The notes under the pieces were generated by a model. The model was not told where the DNA came from. It ran no database searches and saw only the letters and a program-made list of their open reading frames with translations. Of a stretch of 64,000 nucleotides of DNA, positions 1-7,622 are shown piece by piece. The first letter of the stretch is position 1, and each line of letters begins with the position of its first letter. Position numbers and translations under genes: made by a program. Origin of the DNA: Rhizobium hidalgonense (lineage in GTDB: Bacteria; Pseudomonadota; Alphaproteobacteria; Rhizobiales; Rhizobiaceae); contig NZ_LODW01000049.1 in assembly GCF_002914525.1 (NCBI RefSeq), forward strand, positions 1-64,000, in the 5' to 3' direction.

Positions 1-963
1 GTACTGAACCGAAGCCTTGGCGTAGAAGTTGTCGACGATCTGGTAATCAACCGTCAGACCGACCTTCCAGGCATCGCCGTCGTTGAAATCGCCAGCGGTG
101 ACACCGTAGTCGCCGTAGTACTGAACACCAGGGGTGATCTTCAGCTTGTCGGTTGCCTTGATAGCGTATTCGGCAGCGACAGCCCATTCAGCCGCGTTGT
201 AGTAGGCGTTCGGGTTGGTGGAGTAAACAGCAGCGAGACCGAGGGTGCCGGGGCCGATGTCAACCGTACCCATTGCGCGAACGGCACCTTCTTCATTGTC
301 GACGTCGTAGCCGGCAGTGATCTGGTAGCTGAACGCACCAGCCTTGCCGCCGAGACCGACGGCAACGCCGACGTTGTTCGGGGTTTCGCCGTCATAGAAC
401 GGACCGTCTTCCAGCTCGTCAACGCTGATGCCAGCGTAGAAGGCGTCGGTTTCATACTGGTAACGGATGGAGTTATGCAGCGTGACCGGAGAACCGATAT
501 CGTCGGTTTCGCCGGAGAGGCCGTCGTCCCACCAGCTGTAGAACAGACCGGCGCGGAAGCCAGCGATGTCGAGGTAAGCGGAGTCGAGCTTGGCGCTCTG
601 ATCGGTGGCGTTGTCAGCATTGAACTGCATGACGATGACGCCGGTCAGCGGACCGTATTCGGTGTCGCTCTTGGCGGTGAACTGAACCTGGCCGCGAGTA
701 ACAGCATCCCAGTCGGAGTCGTTAGGGCGCGTCAGCGAATTGCCCGGACGGTCGCCAACATTGACCTGGAAACGGATGTAACCGTTGATCTTCAGGCAGG
801 TTTCGGTGCCCGGGATGTAGAAGTAGCCGGTGCCGTAAGCGTCGCAGACGCGAACATATTCAACCGGTTCCGGCTCGGCAGCAACGATAGCGTCAGCAGC
901 CTGAGCACCGGAAACTACTGCGAGAGCAGCAGCGGAGCCGAGAAGAAGGCTCTTGATGTTCAT
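1..963 (-). CDS. Outer-membrane porin, RopA-like (3' end outside window)
   Basis: General diffusion porin of the outer membrane. The ATG lies 6 nt after a GGAGG ribosome binding site. The first 22 residues are a classical signal peptide ending in an AQA cleavage motif just before ADAIVA. The mature start carries the paired-cysteine segment (VRVCDAYGTG...ETCLKINGY) typical of rhizobial type-2 porins, followed by alternating aromatic beta strands such as GYIRFQVNVGD and YSWWDDG. 321 codons are open up to the window edge without a stop. The family is usually about 340-350 residues, so only a short C-terminal part should be missing. Rhizobia carry several porin paralogues, so which RopA copy this is cannot be decided. 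The gene is monocistronic as far as can be seen, with a long upstream leader. Confidence 0.93.
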   Translation of the reverse strand, partial: MNIKSLLLGSAAALAVVSGAQAADAIVAAEPEPVEYVRVCDAYGTGYFYIPGTETCLKINGYIRFQVNVGDRPGNSLTRPNDSDWDAVTRGQVQFTAKSDTEYGPLTGVIVMQFNADNATDQSAKLDSAYLDIAGFRAGLFYSWWDDGLSGETDDIGSPVTLHNSIRYQYETDAFYAGISVDELEDGPFYDGETPNNVGVAVGLGGKAGAFSYQITAGYDVDNEEGAVRAMGTVDIGPGTLGLAAVYSTNPNAYYNAAEWAVAAEYAIKATDKLKITPGVQYYGDYGVTAGDFNDGDAWKVGLTVDYQIVDNFYAKASVQY

Positions 964-1554
964 AAATGACCTCCAATTCAAAGTTTCGATCGGGTTTGGG
1001 ATCTTTCGCTGAGCAGCGTTCCCTGCCCCATTCCCGTGTTTCAAGAAGTGGACGATCAGTCGCCCTTGCTTCCGAGGGTGAAAATACAAGACGGCGGCCG
1101 TCACGCAATCACCAACTTGCTCGGATGGGGGGTTTGGGGGAGCCTTCCCGACATTCTGTTGCTGAAAGGACACAAGTTGGGCAAGCGGCCGCGATTTCCT
1201 TTATGCTTTGTTAAGAAAACGCTGATTTTGCGGCGACTTAGGTAAGATGAACCGGGAACTGGACATGGGCTTCGCAACACATTTGCGACGTTTTTTTGAC
1301 GAAATCCGGATGCTGGAGGAGATATCTCCACCGCTGCAAGCGTAACCGAAGATGCACCGATCCCATTACAGTGCTTGCCGGGACATGCGAGCGGGCGGTG
1401 ATTCCCAATGGCGATTCTCTCGCTGGACGCGGAGGGATTTTCTCACCAAGGAGCCATCAAGCCTTGCCGTCCAGCGGTCACGAGCGATCGCCGAAAGCGA
1501 AGGCGAATTCTCTGCCTGAAAATTAAGGATCGATCTGAACTGGGAAAATAAAAA
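964..1554. other. Intergenic region upstream of the porin
   Basis: No convincing gene is present; the short frames lack ribosome binding sites and family motifs. The part next to the porin is probably its promoter and leader. A small hairpin (CGCAA-cacat-TTGCG, 1273-1287) followed by seven T (1291-1297) looks like a weak plus-strand terminator, although no plus-strand gene precedes it. A perfect 12-bp palindrome, GGAGATATCTCC, sits at 1318-1329. A small RNA ending near 1297 is possible but unproven. Confidence 0.5.
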
Positions 1555-1645
1555 TGGCGGAGAAGATGGGATTCGAACCCACGATACGCTTTTGACGTAT
1601 ACTCCCTTAGCAGGGGAGCGCCTTCGACCACTCGGCCACCTCTCC
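1555..1645 (-). tRNA. tRNA-Ser(GCU)
   Basis: On the minus strand the sequence folds as a class II tRNA. The 7-bp acceptor stem pairs GGAGAGG with CUUCUCC (one G-U pair). The discriminator is G, followed by an encoded CCA. The T arm reads GUGGGUUCGAAUCCCAU. The anticodon loop reads CCUGCUAAG, with anticodon GCU reading AGC and AGU serine codons. A long variable arm (GUAUACGUCAAAAGCGUAU) is diagnostic for tRNA-Ser. A T-rich run directly after the CCA probably ends the transcript. Confidence 0.97.
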
Positions 1646-1796
1646 GGTGCGGCCTAACTATGGTGACCGGTCTGTGAATGCAAGGGTTTTTTGAACTTTC
1701 ACCAGAAGAAATACAGCGGCTGGCATTTCGGCTGGGCTGGGCAAAGGGACATTACTCCATACCGGTGATCAGCCGAATTTGACCGCGCGTCGCTTC

Positions 1797-1821
1797 GACG
1801 GCGAAGCTGAGCTTCGCCGTC
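1797..1821. repeat. Perfect 12-bp inverted repeat
   Basis: GACGGCGAAGCT and its exact complement AGCTTCGCCGTC are separated by one base, about 75 bp beyond the 3' end of the ferredoxin reductase gene. There is no T run, so it may be a mosaic-type palindromic element or an RNA-stabilising 3' structure rather than a classical terminator. Confidence 0.6.
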
Positions 1822-1894
1822 CCGCGTTCGATAGGATTGGTGACCCCAGCATGGCGTCCCGCCGGGGTGATCCCTTGCGGAATCGGTTTCCGGC

Positions 1895-3112
1895 TCAGCC
1901 GAGCAGACGCTTGAGATCGGCTGAGGGGTCGGCGAGAATCGCTCTGTCGGGGTTGATCCCGGATTCCAGCAGCTTTTTGCCGGTCACATAGGCTTTGGCG
2001 TCATTGATGGCATCGACGGCAATCAGCAGACCTTTTTTAAAGTACCAGATAGAATGGGCACCTTCGCGGGCGCCGGGGCGCAGCAGCGTTTCGTCGTAGC
2101 CGAGATTGAAGCCGGCGATCTGCAGCTTGACGTCATACTGGTCGGACCAGAACCACGGCTTCGGATCATATGGCTCGCTGCCGCCGGCGATGACGGCTGC
2201 CGCCGCTTCGGCCTGGTCGACGGCGTTCTGCACCGATTCGAGCCTGATGCGGCCACCCTGCCAAGGAAGGGCCGCGCAATCGCCGGCGGCAAAGATCGCC
2301 GGATCGGAGGTGCGGGCGAATTCGTCGACGACAACGCCGTTGGCGACTTCGAGGCCGGCTTCGTTGGCGAGCTGGTCATTCGGTACGACGCCGATGCCGA
2401 CGATGGCAAAGTCGATGTCGATGACCGATCCGTCGGAAAGTGCCGCGCCGGTGACGCGGCCATCCTTGCCGACCAGATGCTTGAGCCCGGTTTTCTCGCG
2501 GATCACTACGTCGTGGGTCTCATGGATCCCGCGCATGATGTCGGCGGTTTCCTTCGCCGCGACGCGTTGCAGGATGCGGTCGGCCATCTCGATGACCGTG
2601 ACCTCAAGGCCGAGGTGGCGGGCAACGGCTGCCGCCTCCAGACCGATATAACCGCCGCCTATGATAAGGACGCGGCGACCGGGGCGCATCTCCTCGGCGA
2701 GCAGATCGGCGTCGCGCTTGTCGCGAGCGACATAGACACCTTCCAGATCGCCGCCGATTGCCGCGGGCAGCCGGCGCGGTGTCGCGCCGGTGGCCAGCGC
2801 CAGCGTGTCGTAATCGAGAACGGAGCCATCCTGCAGCAGAACCTGCTTGTTGTCGGGCTTGATCTGCTCGACCCATGTGGAAAGGCGAAGATCGACATCA
2901 TTCTCCGCATACCAATTCTCGGCGCGGAACAGCAGGCGGTCGAAGCTCATTTCGCCGAGCAGATATTTCTTCGAAAGCGGCGGTCGCTGGTACGGAGCGA
3001 CGTCTTCGACGCCGATAAGGGTGATCGGGCGCATGTCCTTCAAGCCACGTAGCTTGGCCGCCAATGCGAAACCGGCCTGCCCCGCGCCGATGATCACCAG
3101 TCTATCCGTCAC
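1895..3112 (-). CDS. FAD-dependent NAD(P)H:ferredoxin reductase family protein
   Basis: 405 residues, the usual size for the putidaredoxin/rhodocoxin reductase family, which passes electrons from NAD(P)H through FAD to a small [2Fe-2S] ferredoxin. The N-terminal FAD dinucleotide fold GAGQAG is at residues 9-14, with RPPLSK at 43-48. The second NAD-binding fold GGGYIG is at 152-157, and the FAD-contact motif IFAAGDCA follows near 280. The C-terminal reductase domain runs to the end. The start is GTG with GGAG 7 nt upstream. No ferredoxin or oxygenase partner lies adjacent, so the redox partner is unknown. The gene stands alone between a palindromic repeat and iolY. Confidence 0.93.
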   Translation of the reverse strand: MTDRLVIIGAGQAGFALAAKLRGLKDMRPITLIGVEDVAPYQRPPLSKKYLLGEMSFDRLLFRAENWYAENDVDLRLSTWVEQIKPDNKQVLLQDGSVLDYDTLALATGATPRRLPAAIGGDLEGVYVARDKRDADLLAEEMRPGRRVLIIGGGYIGLEAAAVARHLGLEVTVIEMADRILQRVAAKETADIMRGIHETHDVVIREKTGLKHLVGKDGRVTGAALSDGSVIDIDFAIVGIGVVPNDQLANEAGLEVANGVVVDEFARTSDPAIFAAGDCAALPWQGGRIRLESVQNAVDQAEAAAAVIAGGSEPYDPKPWFWSDQYDVKLQIAGFNLGYDETLLRPGAREGAHSIWYFKKGLLIAVDAINDAKAYVTGKKLLESGINPDRAILADPSADLKRLLG

Positions 3113-3199
3113 GATCCCACTCCTGAAACTGCGCCCGACAACAACGCCAAGGCCTATTCCCTGCTCTGCGCGCCGTCAACGGAAAGCGGCTTCTTACCT

Positions 3200-4315
3200 T
3201 CAGCCGATCTCGATCCAGCGACGCTCGTGGAACGACTGTGCCATGGCATGCACCGACTTCTCTATCCTGAGACCGTCTTTAAATGTCACGATCGACGACG
3301 GCTCCCCCGATATTGCCCGGATCAGCTCGCGGCATTCGATGATCTTCAGATCGTTGAAGCCGAGACCGTGGCCGGGCGCCGGGATGAAGCGATCATAAGG
3401 CCGATGGGCGGGCGCCGCCAGTATCTTGCGGAAACCCTGTTCGGAACCGCGACCATCCGCCTGGTAGAGGTCGAATTCGTTCATCCGCTCCTGGTCATAG
3501 ACGATCGAGCCATTCGAACCATAGATCTGGAGGGCAATGCGGCCCTTGCGGCCCCAGGCGGCGCGGTTGGCCATCAACACGGCGGAGATGCCGCCGCCAA
3601 GCCGCATCAGCACGTTGGCGCCATCGTGATTTTCGACGGGGCGGCGGCCACCCTCGCTCAGCGGGCGGTCGGCATAGGGCCTCACCATGTCTGTAATGAC
3701 CGCCTCGACATGGCCGAACAGATACCAGAGCATCGACAGCGGGTGTACCGCGAAATCATCGAGCGCGCCATAGCCGGCGGCAAGCTCGCTCTTCCAGTAA
3801 AAGAAGACATCGGGATCGGCCATGAAATCCTCGTCCATCTCCACGCGGATATGGTTGACCGTGCCGATGGCGCCCTCACCAATAAGCGTCTTGATGTGCC
3901 GCATGACGGGATTCTGAATGTAATTATAGCCAAGCGCTGCAACCTTGCCGGAACCCCTCGCCGTTTCCAGCATGCGCTCGGCATCGGCATAGGCCGGTGC
4001 CATCGGCTTTTCGCACCAGACGTGTTTGCCGGCTTGAAGGGCTGCAATCGCCATCTCGGGATGGAACTGGTTGGGCGTGGTGACGGAGACGACGTCGACC
4101 TCAGGATCGGCAATCAGGTCCCGCCAATCGGCCGTCGCCTTCTCGAAGCCGAATTCGCCGGCACGCGCCTCAGCCAGCCCGGCATTGGCTTCGGCAAGAT
4201 GCACGAGACGCGGGCGCTCGACATCGCCGAACACCGTCTTCACCGCATTCCACGCCAGCGCATGGCACTTGCCCATATAGCCGGTGCCGATCAAACCGAT
4301 GCCGAGTGGCTTCAT
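3200..4315 (-). CDS. iolY: Gfo/Idh/MocA-family oxidoreductase, IolY-like inositol dehydrogenase
   Basis: 371-residue NAD(P)-dependent dehydrogenase. The Rossmann motif GTGYMG is at residues 10-15 and the family signature EKP at 102-104, followed by the Gfo/Idh/MocA alpha/beta domain. It is divergent from the RpiR-type regulator and the iolCDEB genes, the same order as iolY-iolR-iolCDEB in Sinorhizobium meliloti; this context supports the name. A role in oxidising an inositol isomer (myo- or scyllo-inositol) is inferred. The start ATG has an excellent GGAGGAGACGGAA site upstream. An operator-like GGAA half-site lies 35-38 nt upstream of the gene. Confidence 0.88.
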   Translation of the reverse strand: MKPLGIGLIGTGYMGKCHALAWNAVKTVFGDVERPRLVHLAEANAGLAEARAGEFGFEKATADWRDLIADPEVDVVSVTTPNQFHPEMAIAALQAGKHVWCEKPMAPAYADAERMLETARGSGKVAALGYNYIQNPVMRHIKTLIGEGAIGTVNHIRVEMDEDFMADPDVFFYWKSELAAGYGALDDFAVHPLSMLWYLFGHVEAVITDMVRPYADRPLSEGGRRPVENHDGANVLMRLGGGISAVLMANRAAWGRKGRIALQIYGSNGSIVYDQERMNEFDLYQADGRGSEQGFRKILAAPAHRPYDRFIPAPGHGLGFNDLKIIECRELIRAISGEPSSIVTFKDGLRIEKSVHAMAQSFHERRWIEIG

Positions 4316-4490
4316 TTCCGTCTCCTCCAGGAACTGCGCGGCGATTTTTGGAATATTTGGATCATTTTGACAAGGGACCCTCCGCCGGCGTTTGGAGGCT
4401 CTCTCCGGATTTATCGTTTAAAAGTGTTGAATTACAGGCGATTAAAAACAATTAGGCGTACCGTTTGAAATCGTCTATGTTCGGCAATAT

Positions 4491-4504
4491 GGAATATTTG
4501 TTTC
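4491..4504. promoter_or_regulatory. Candidate IolR operator between iolY and iolR
   Basis: GGAA-TATTTG-TTTC, one base off the GGAA-N6-TTCC palindrome reported for IolR of S. meliloti. It lies 19 nt before the iolR start. A half-site, GGAA-TATTTG-GATC, is at 4350-4363 next to iolY. The two sites share the ten bases GGAATATTTG, which suggests one protein binds both and controls both directions. Confidence 0.6.
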
Positions 4505-4522
4505 ATATCGTGAGCCGCGAGC

Positions 4523-5398
4523 ATGGATAACGACCCTCAGAGGCAGGCGCGTGTGCCGCGCGATTTCGAAAGCCTGCGCAGCACCATCATCGAGCGCAAG
4601 GCGAACATGCCGAAGCGGCTGGCGCAGGTCGCCGCCTTCGCGCTCGGCAATCCCGATGAAATCGCCTTCGGCACGACGGCAAGCATTGCGGCCGCCTCCG
4701 ACGTCCAGCCTTCAACGCTGGTGCGGCTGGCGCATCATCTGGGTTACGGAGGTTTCTCCGACCTGCAGAGCATCTTTCGTGAAAGGCTGCGCGACCGCAC
4801 GCTGAGTTATGAGGAGCGGCTCGTCACGCTGGAGCAGGCGAGCGGCGACGACGAGGACGCGAATCTGCTCTCCGGCTTCATTGCCGCGGCCAGCCAGTCG
4901 GTCAACCGGCTGGCGGCGACGGTGCAGAGCGATACGTTTACGAAAGCAGTGGATATCCTTGCCGCCGCAGAGACGATCTATCTGATCGCCAAACGGCGCT
5001 CTTACCCGTTGACGGCGCACATGACCTACGCTTTTTCCAAGCTCAACATCCGCCACCAGATCGTCGCCTCGCCGAACGGCGTCGACCCTGAGATGGTGCA
5101 GTTCGCAACGCCGAAAGATGCGGCGATCGCCGCGAGTTTCTCGCCCTATGCGGCCGACAGCCTCAGCCAGAGCCAGGAGCTTGCCGACCGCGGCGTCCCC
5201 GTCATCGCCATCACCGATTCGGCCTTCTCGCCACTTGCCGCCTGCGCCACGCACTGGTTCGAGGTGGCTGAGGCCGATTTCGCCGGCTTCCGCTCGCTGT
5301 CGGCCTCGATGGCGCTGACCATGGCGCTGCCGGTGGCCATCGCCGAGCGGCGGCGCAAGCGTCAGCATTCAAAAGCTGGAAAAGCGAAAATGGAATAA
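4523..5398 (+). CDS. iolR: RpiR/MurR-family transcriptional regulator of inositol catabolism
   Basis: 291 residues with the RpiR layout. An N-terminal winged helix-turn-helix (about residues 15-90, including TASIAAASDVQPSTLVRLAHHLG) is followed by a SIS sugar-phosphate-binding domain (about 125-265, including IYLIAKRRSYPLTAHMTYAF). It is the first plus-strand gene, before iolCDEB and divergent from iolY. This is the position of iolR in S. meliloti, where it represses the iol genes until a pathway intermediate relieves binding. Candidate operators flank the gene on both sides, and one overlaps its stop codon. The ribosome binding site is weak. An alternative start is not evident because the N-terminus already resembles the family. 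Confidence 0.93.
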   Translation: MDNDPQRQARVPRDFESLRSTIIERKANMPKRLAQVAAFALGNPDEIAFGTTASIAAASDVQPSTLVRLAHHLGYGGFSDLQSIFRERLRDRTLSYEERLVTLEQASGDDEDANLLSGFIAAASQSVNRLAATVQSDTFTKAVDILAAAETIYLIAKRRSYPLTAHMTYAFSKLNIRHQIVASPNGVDPEMVQFATPKDAAIAASFSPYAADSLSQSQELADRGVPVIAITDSAFSPLAACATHWFEVAEADFAGFRSLSASMALTMALPVAIAERRRKRQHSKAGKAKME

Positions 5399-5405
5399 AC
5401 ATTCC
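5392..5405. promoter_or_regulatory. Candidate IolR operator upstream of iolC, perfect palindrome
   Basis: GGAA-TAAACA-TTCC, an exact match to the GGAA-N6-TTCC consensus described for S. meliloti IolR. It covers the iolR stop codon and lies 87 nt before the iolC start, so it probably controls a separate iolC promoter. Confidence 0.75.
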
Positions 5406-5421
5406 GAATTGACAAAATATC

Positions 5422-5435
5422 GGAACCGATGTTTC
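5422..5435. promoter_or_regulatory. Second candidate IolR operator upstream of iolC
   Basis: GGAA-CCGATG-TTTC, one mismatch from GGAA-N6-TTCC and identical in its outer arms to the site before iolR. Its centre is 30 bp (about three helical turns) from the perfect site, which fits cooperative binding on one face of the DNA. Confidence 0.6.
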
Positions 5436-5491
5436 ATTATTGACAAATTCGCAGGCACTGGAAGCCGCGCAAAATCTAGTGGGAGGACATC

Positions 5492-7423
5492 ATGGTACAA
5501 TCGAATCCGGGCTCACAGCCGGAGCCGGCGCTTGATGTAATCACCATCGGCCGTTCCTCGGTCGATCTTTACGGTCAGCAGATCGGTTCGCGGCTGGAGG
5601 ATATCGGCTCCTTCGCCAAATCCGTCGGCGGCTGCCCGGCCAACATCGCCATCGGCACGGCGCGGCTCGGCCTCAAATCCGGCCTCATCACCCGCGTCGG
5701 CGACGAGCAGATGGGGCGCTTCATCCGCGAGCAGTCGGCGCGCGAAGGGGTCGCGACAGACGGCATCGTCACCGACAAGGAGCGGCTGACGGCGCTGGTG
5801 CTGCTTGCGGTCGAGGCCGAGGGCGTGTCGCCGATGATCTTCTATCGGTCGGATTGCGCCGACATGGGGCTCGATGAAGGCGATATCGACGAAGATTTCA
5901 TCAAGTCGTCGCGCGCCGTTCTCGTTTCCGGCACGCATTTCTCCCGACCGAATACCGAGGCCGCGCAACGCAAGGCGATCCGCATCGCCAAGGCGAACGG
6001 CCGCAAGGTGATCTTCGACATCGACTACCGGCCGAACCTCTGGGGCCTTGCCGGCCATGCGGAAGGCTTCGAGCGCTACGTGAAGTCCGATCGGGTTTCC
6101 TCGAAGATGAAAGAAACGCTGCCGGATTGCGATCTCATCGTCGGCACCGAAGAGGAAATCCTGATCGCTTCCGGCGCCGACGACGTGCTCGGCGCGCTGA
6201 AGGAGATCCGCCGCCTGTCGCCGGCAACGATCGTGCTCAAGCGCGGCGCCATGGGATGCATCGTTTATGACGGGCCAATCGCCGACGACCTCGAAGCCGG
6301 CATCGTCGGCGAGGGCTTTCCGATCGAAGTCTTCAACGTGCTTGGCGCCGGCGATGCATTCATGTCCGGTTTCCTGCGCGGCTTCCTGCGCGATGAACCG
6401 CTGAAGACCTGCGCCACCTGGGCCAATGCCTGCGGCGCCTTCGCCGTCTCCCGCCTGCTCTGCTCGCCGGAATATCCGACCTGGGCGGAACTCGACTTCT
6501 TCCTGAAGACCGGCAGCAAACATCGGGCGCTGCGCAAGGACGAAGAGATCAACCATATCCATTGGGCATCGACCCGGCGCGGCGACATCCCGCTGCTGAT
6601 GGCGCTGGCGATCGACCATCGTTCACAGCTCGTCAGCGTCGCCGACGAACTCGGCGTCGGCCACGACAAGATCGTCGCCTTCAAGCGACTGGCAGTCTCG
6701 GCAGCGGCACGCGTTTCGAACGGCCGCGACGGCTACGGCATGCTGCTCGACGAACGCTTCGGCCGCGACGCCTTTTTCGATGCGGCGACGAAGAATTTCT
6801 CCTGGATCGGCCGGCCGGTGGAATTGCCGGGCTCGAAGCCGCTGCGCTTCGAATTCAGCCAGGATATCGGCTCCCAGCTTGTCGAATGGCCGCTCGGCCA
6901 TTGCATCAAGTGCCTATGCTTCTATCATCCCGACGATCCGGCCGAATTGAAGAGCGAGCAGCAGGAGAAGCTACGCACACTGTTCGAGGCATCCCGCAAG
7001 GTCGGGCGCGAGCTGCTGGTGGAGATCATCGCCGGCAAGAACGGGCCTCTCACCGACGACACGATCGCGACCGCGCTGGAAGAGCTCTATGCACTCGGCA
7101 TCAAGCCGGACTGGTGGAAGCTGGAGCCTCAGGCCTCGAGCGAAGCCTGGAAAAAGATCAATGCGGTGATCGCCAAAAATGATCCATGGTGCCGCGGTAT
7201 CGTGCTCTTGGGCCTCGAGGCGCCCGCCGACGAGCTGATCTCCTGCTTCGAGGCGACGCTGGCGGCTCCCTCCGTGAAGGGCTTTGCCGTCGGCCGGACG
7301 ATCTTTGCCGATGCGGCGCGGGCCTGGCTCTCGGGTGGGATGAACGATGAGGAGGCCATCGTCGACATGGCGGGCCGCTTCCGGCAGCTGACAGAGGCGT
7401 GGTTGAAGACCCGCGCGCATTAA
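5492..7423 (+). CDS. iolC: 5-dehydro-2-deoxygluconokinase with C-terminal aldolase-like (DUF2090) domain
   Basis: 643 residues, about twice the size of a plain IolC. Residues 10-330 form a PfkB/ribokinase-fold kinase with the N-terminal SVDLYGQQIG and GGCPANIAIG motifs and the catalytic anion-hole motif LGAGDAFMSGF near residue 286. It phosphorylates 2-deoxy-5-keto-D-gluconate. Residues about 350-640 form a DUF2090 domain related to the IolJ-type class I aldolase fold. This fused form is common in alphaproteobacteria and may also cleave the phosphorylated product; that activity is inferred. The start has GGGAGGACATC upstream. The gene begins the iolCDEB run and is followed by two inverted repeat copies before iolD. 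Confidence 0.93.
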   Translation: MVQSNPGSQPEPALDVITIGRSSVDLYGQQIGSRLEDIGSFAKSVGGCPANIAIGTARLGLKSGLITRVGDEQMGRFIREQSAREGVATDGIVTDKERLTALVLLAVEAEGVSPMIFYRSDCADMGLDEGDIDEDFIKSSRAVLVSGTHFSRPNTEAAQRKAIRIAKANGRKVIFDIDYRPNLWGLAGHAEGFERYVKSDRVSSKMKETLPDCDLIVGTEEEILIASGADDVLGALKEIRRLSPATIVLKRGAMGCIVYDGPIADDLEAGIVGEGFPIEVFNVLGAGDAFMSGFLRGFLRDEPLKTCATWANACGAFAVSRLLCSPEYPTWAELDFFLKTGSKHRALRKDEEINHIHWASTRRGDIPLLMALAIDHRSQLVSVADELGVGHDKIVAFKRLAVSAAARVSNGRDGYGMLLDERFGRDAFFDAATKNFSWIGRPVELPGSKPLRFEFSQDIGSQLVEWPLGHCIKCLCFYHPDDPAELKSEQQEKLRTLFEASRKVGRELLVEIIAGKNGPLTDDTIATALEELYALGIKPDWWKLEPQASSEAWKKINAVIAKNDPWCRGIVLLGLEAPADELISCFEATLAAPSVKGFAVGRTIFADAARAWLSGGMNDEEAIVDMAGRFRQLTEAWLKTRAH

Positions 7424-7431
7424 CAGGAAGA

Positions 7432-7466
7432 ACCCCTCCCCAACCCCTCCCCACAAGGGGAAGGGA
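7432..7466. repeat. GC-rich palindromic repeat, copy 1
   Basis: Contains CCCCTCCCCAACCCCTCCCC followed by ACAAGGGG. An inverted copy lies about 90 bp downstream at 7552 in the same iolC-iolD gap, and a third copy follows mgtE at 56635. The two iol copies could pair into a long stem in the iolCD transcript, which might act as a processing or partial termination point. Confidence 0.75.
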
Positions 7467-7551
7467 CTTAACTTGAGGCGCCGCCTCGTACTAGGCGGCA
7501 ACCGTCCTGCTGGAAGAGACGCTGCAATATGCGTGAACAGCACGGCAGGTT

Positions 7552-7587
7552 AGCCCCTCCCCCTTGTGGGGAGGGGTTGGGGCGGGG
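7552..7587. repeat. GC-rich palindromic repeat, copy 2 (inverted)
   Basis: The core CTTGTGGGGAGGGGTTGGGG is the reverse complement of copy 1 at 7432. It ends 35 nt before the iolD start. Internally it can also fold as CCCCTCCCC-cttgt-GGGGAGGGG. Confidence 0.75.
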
Positions 7588-7622
7588 AAGATAGACGAAA
7601 GCTAAAAGTTCGGGAGGCCCCG

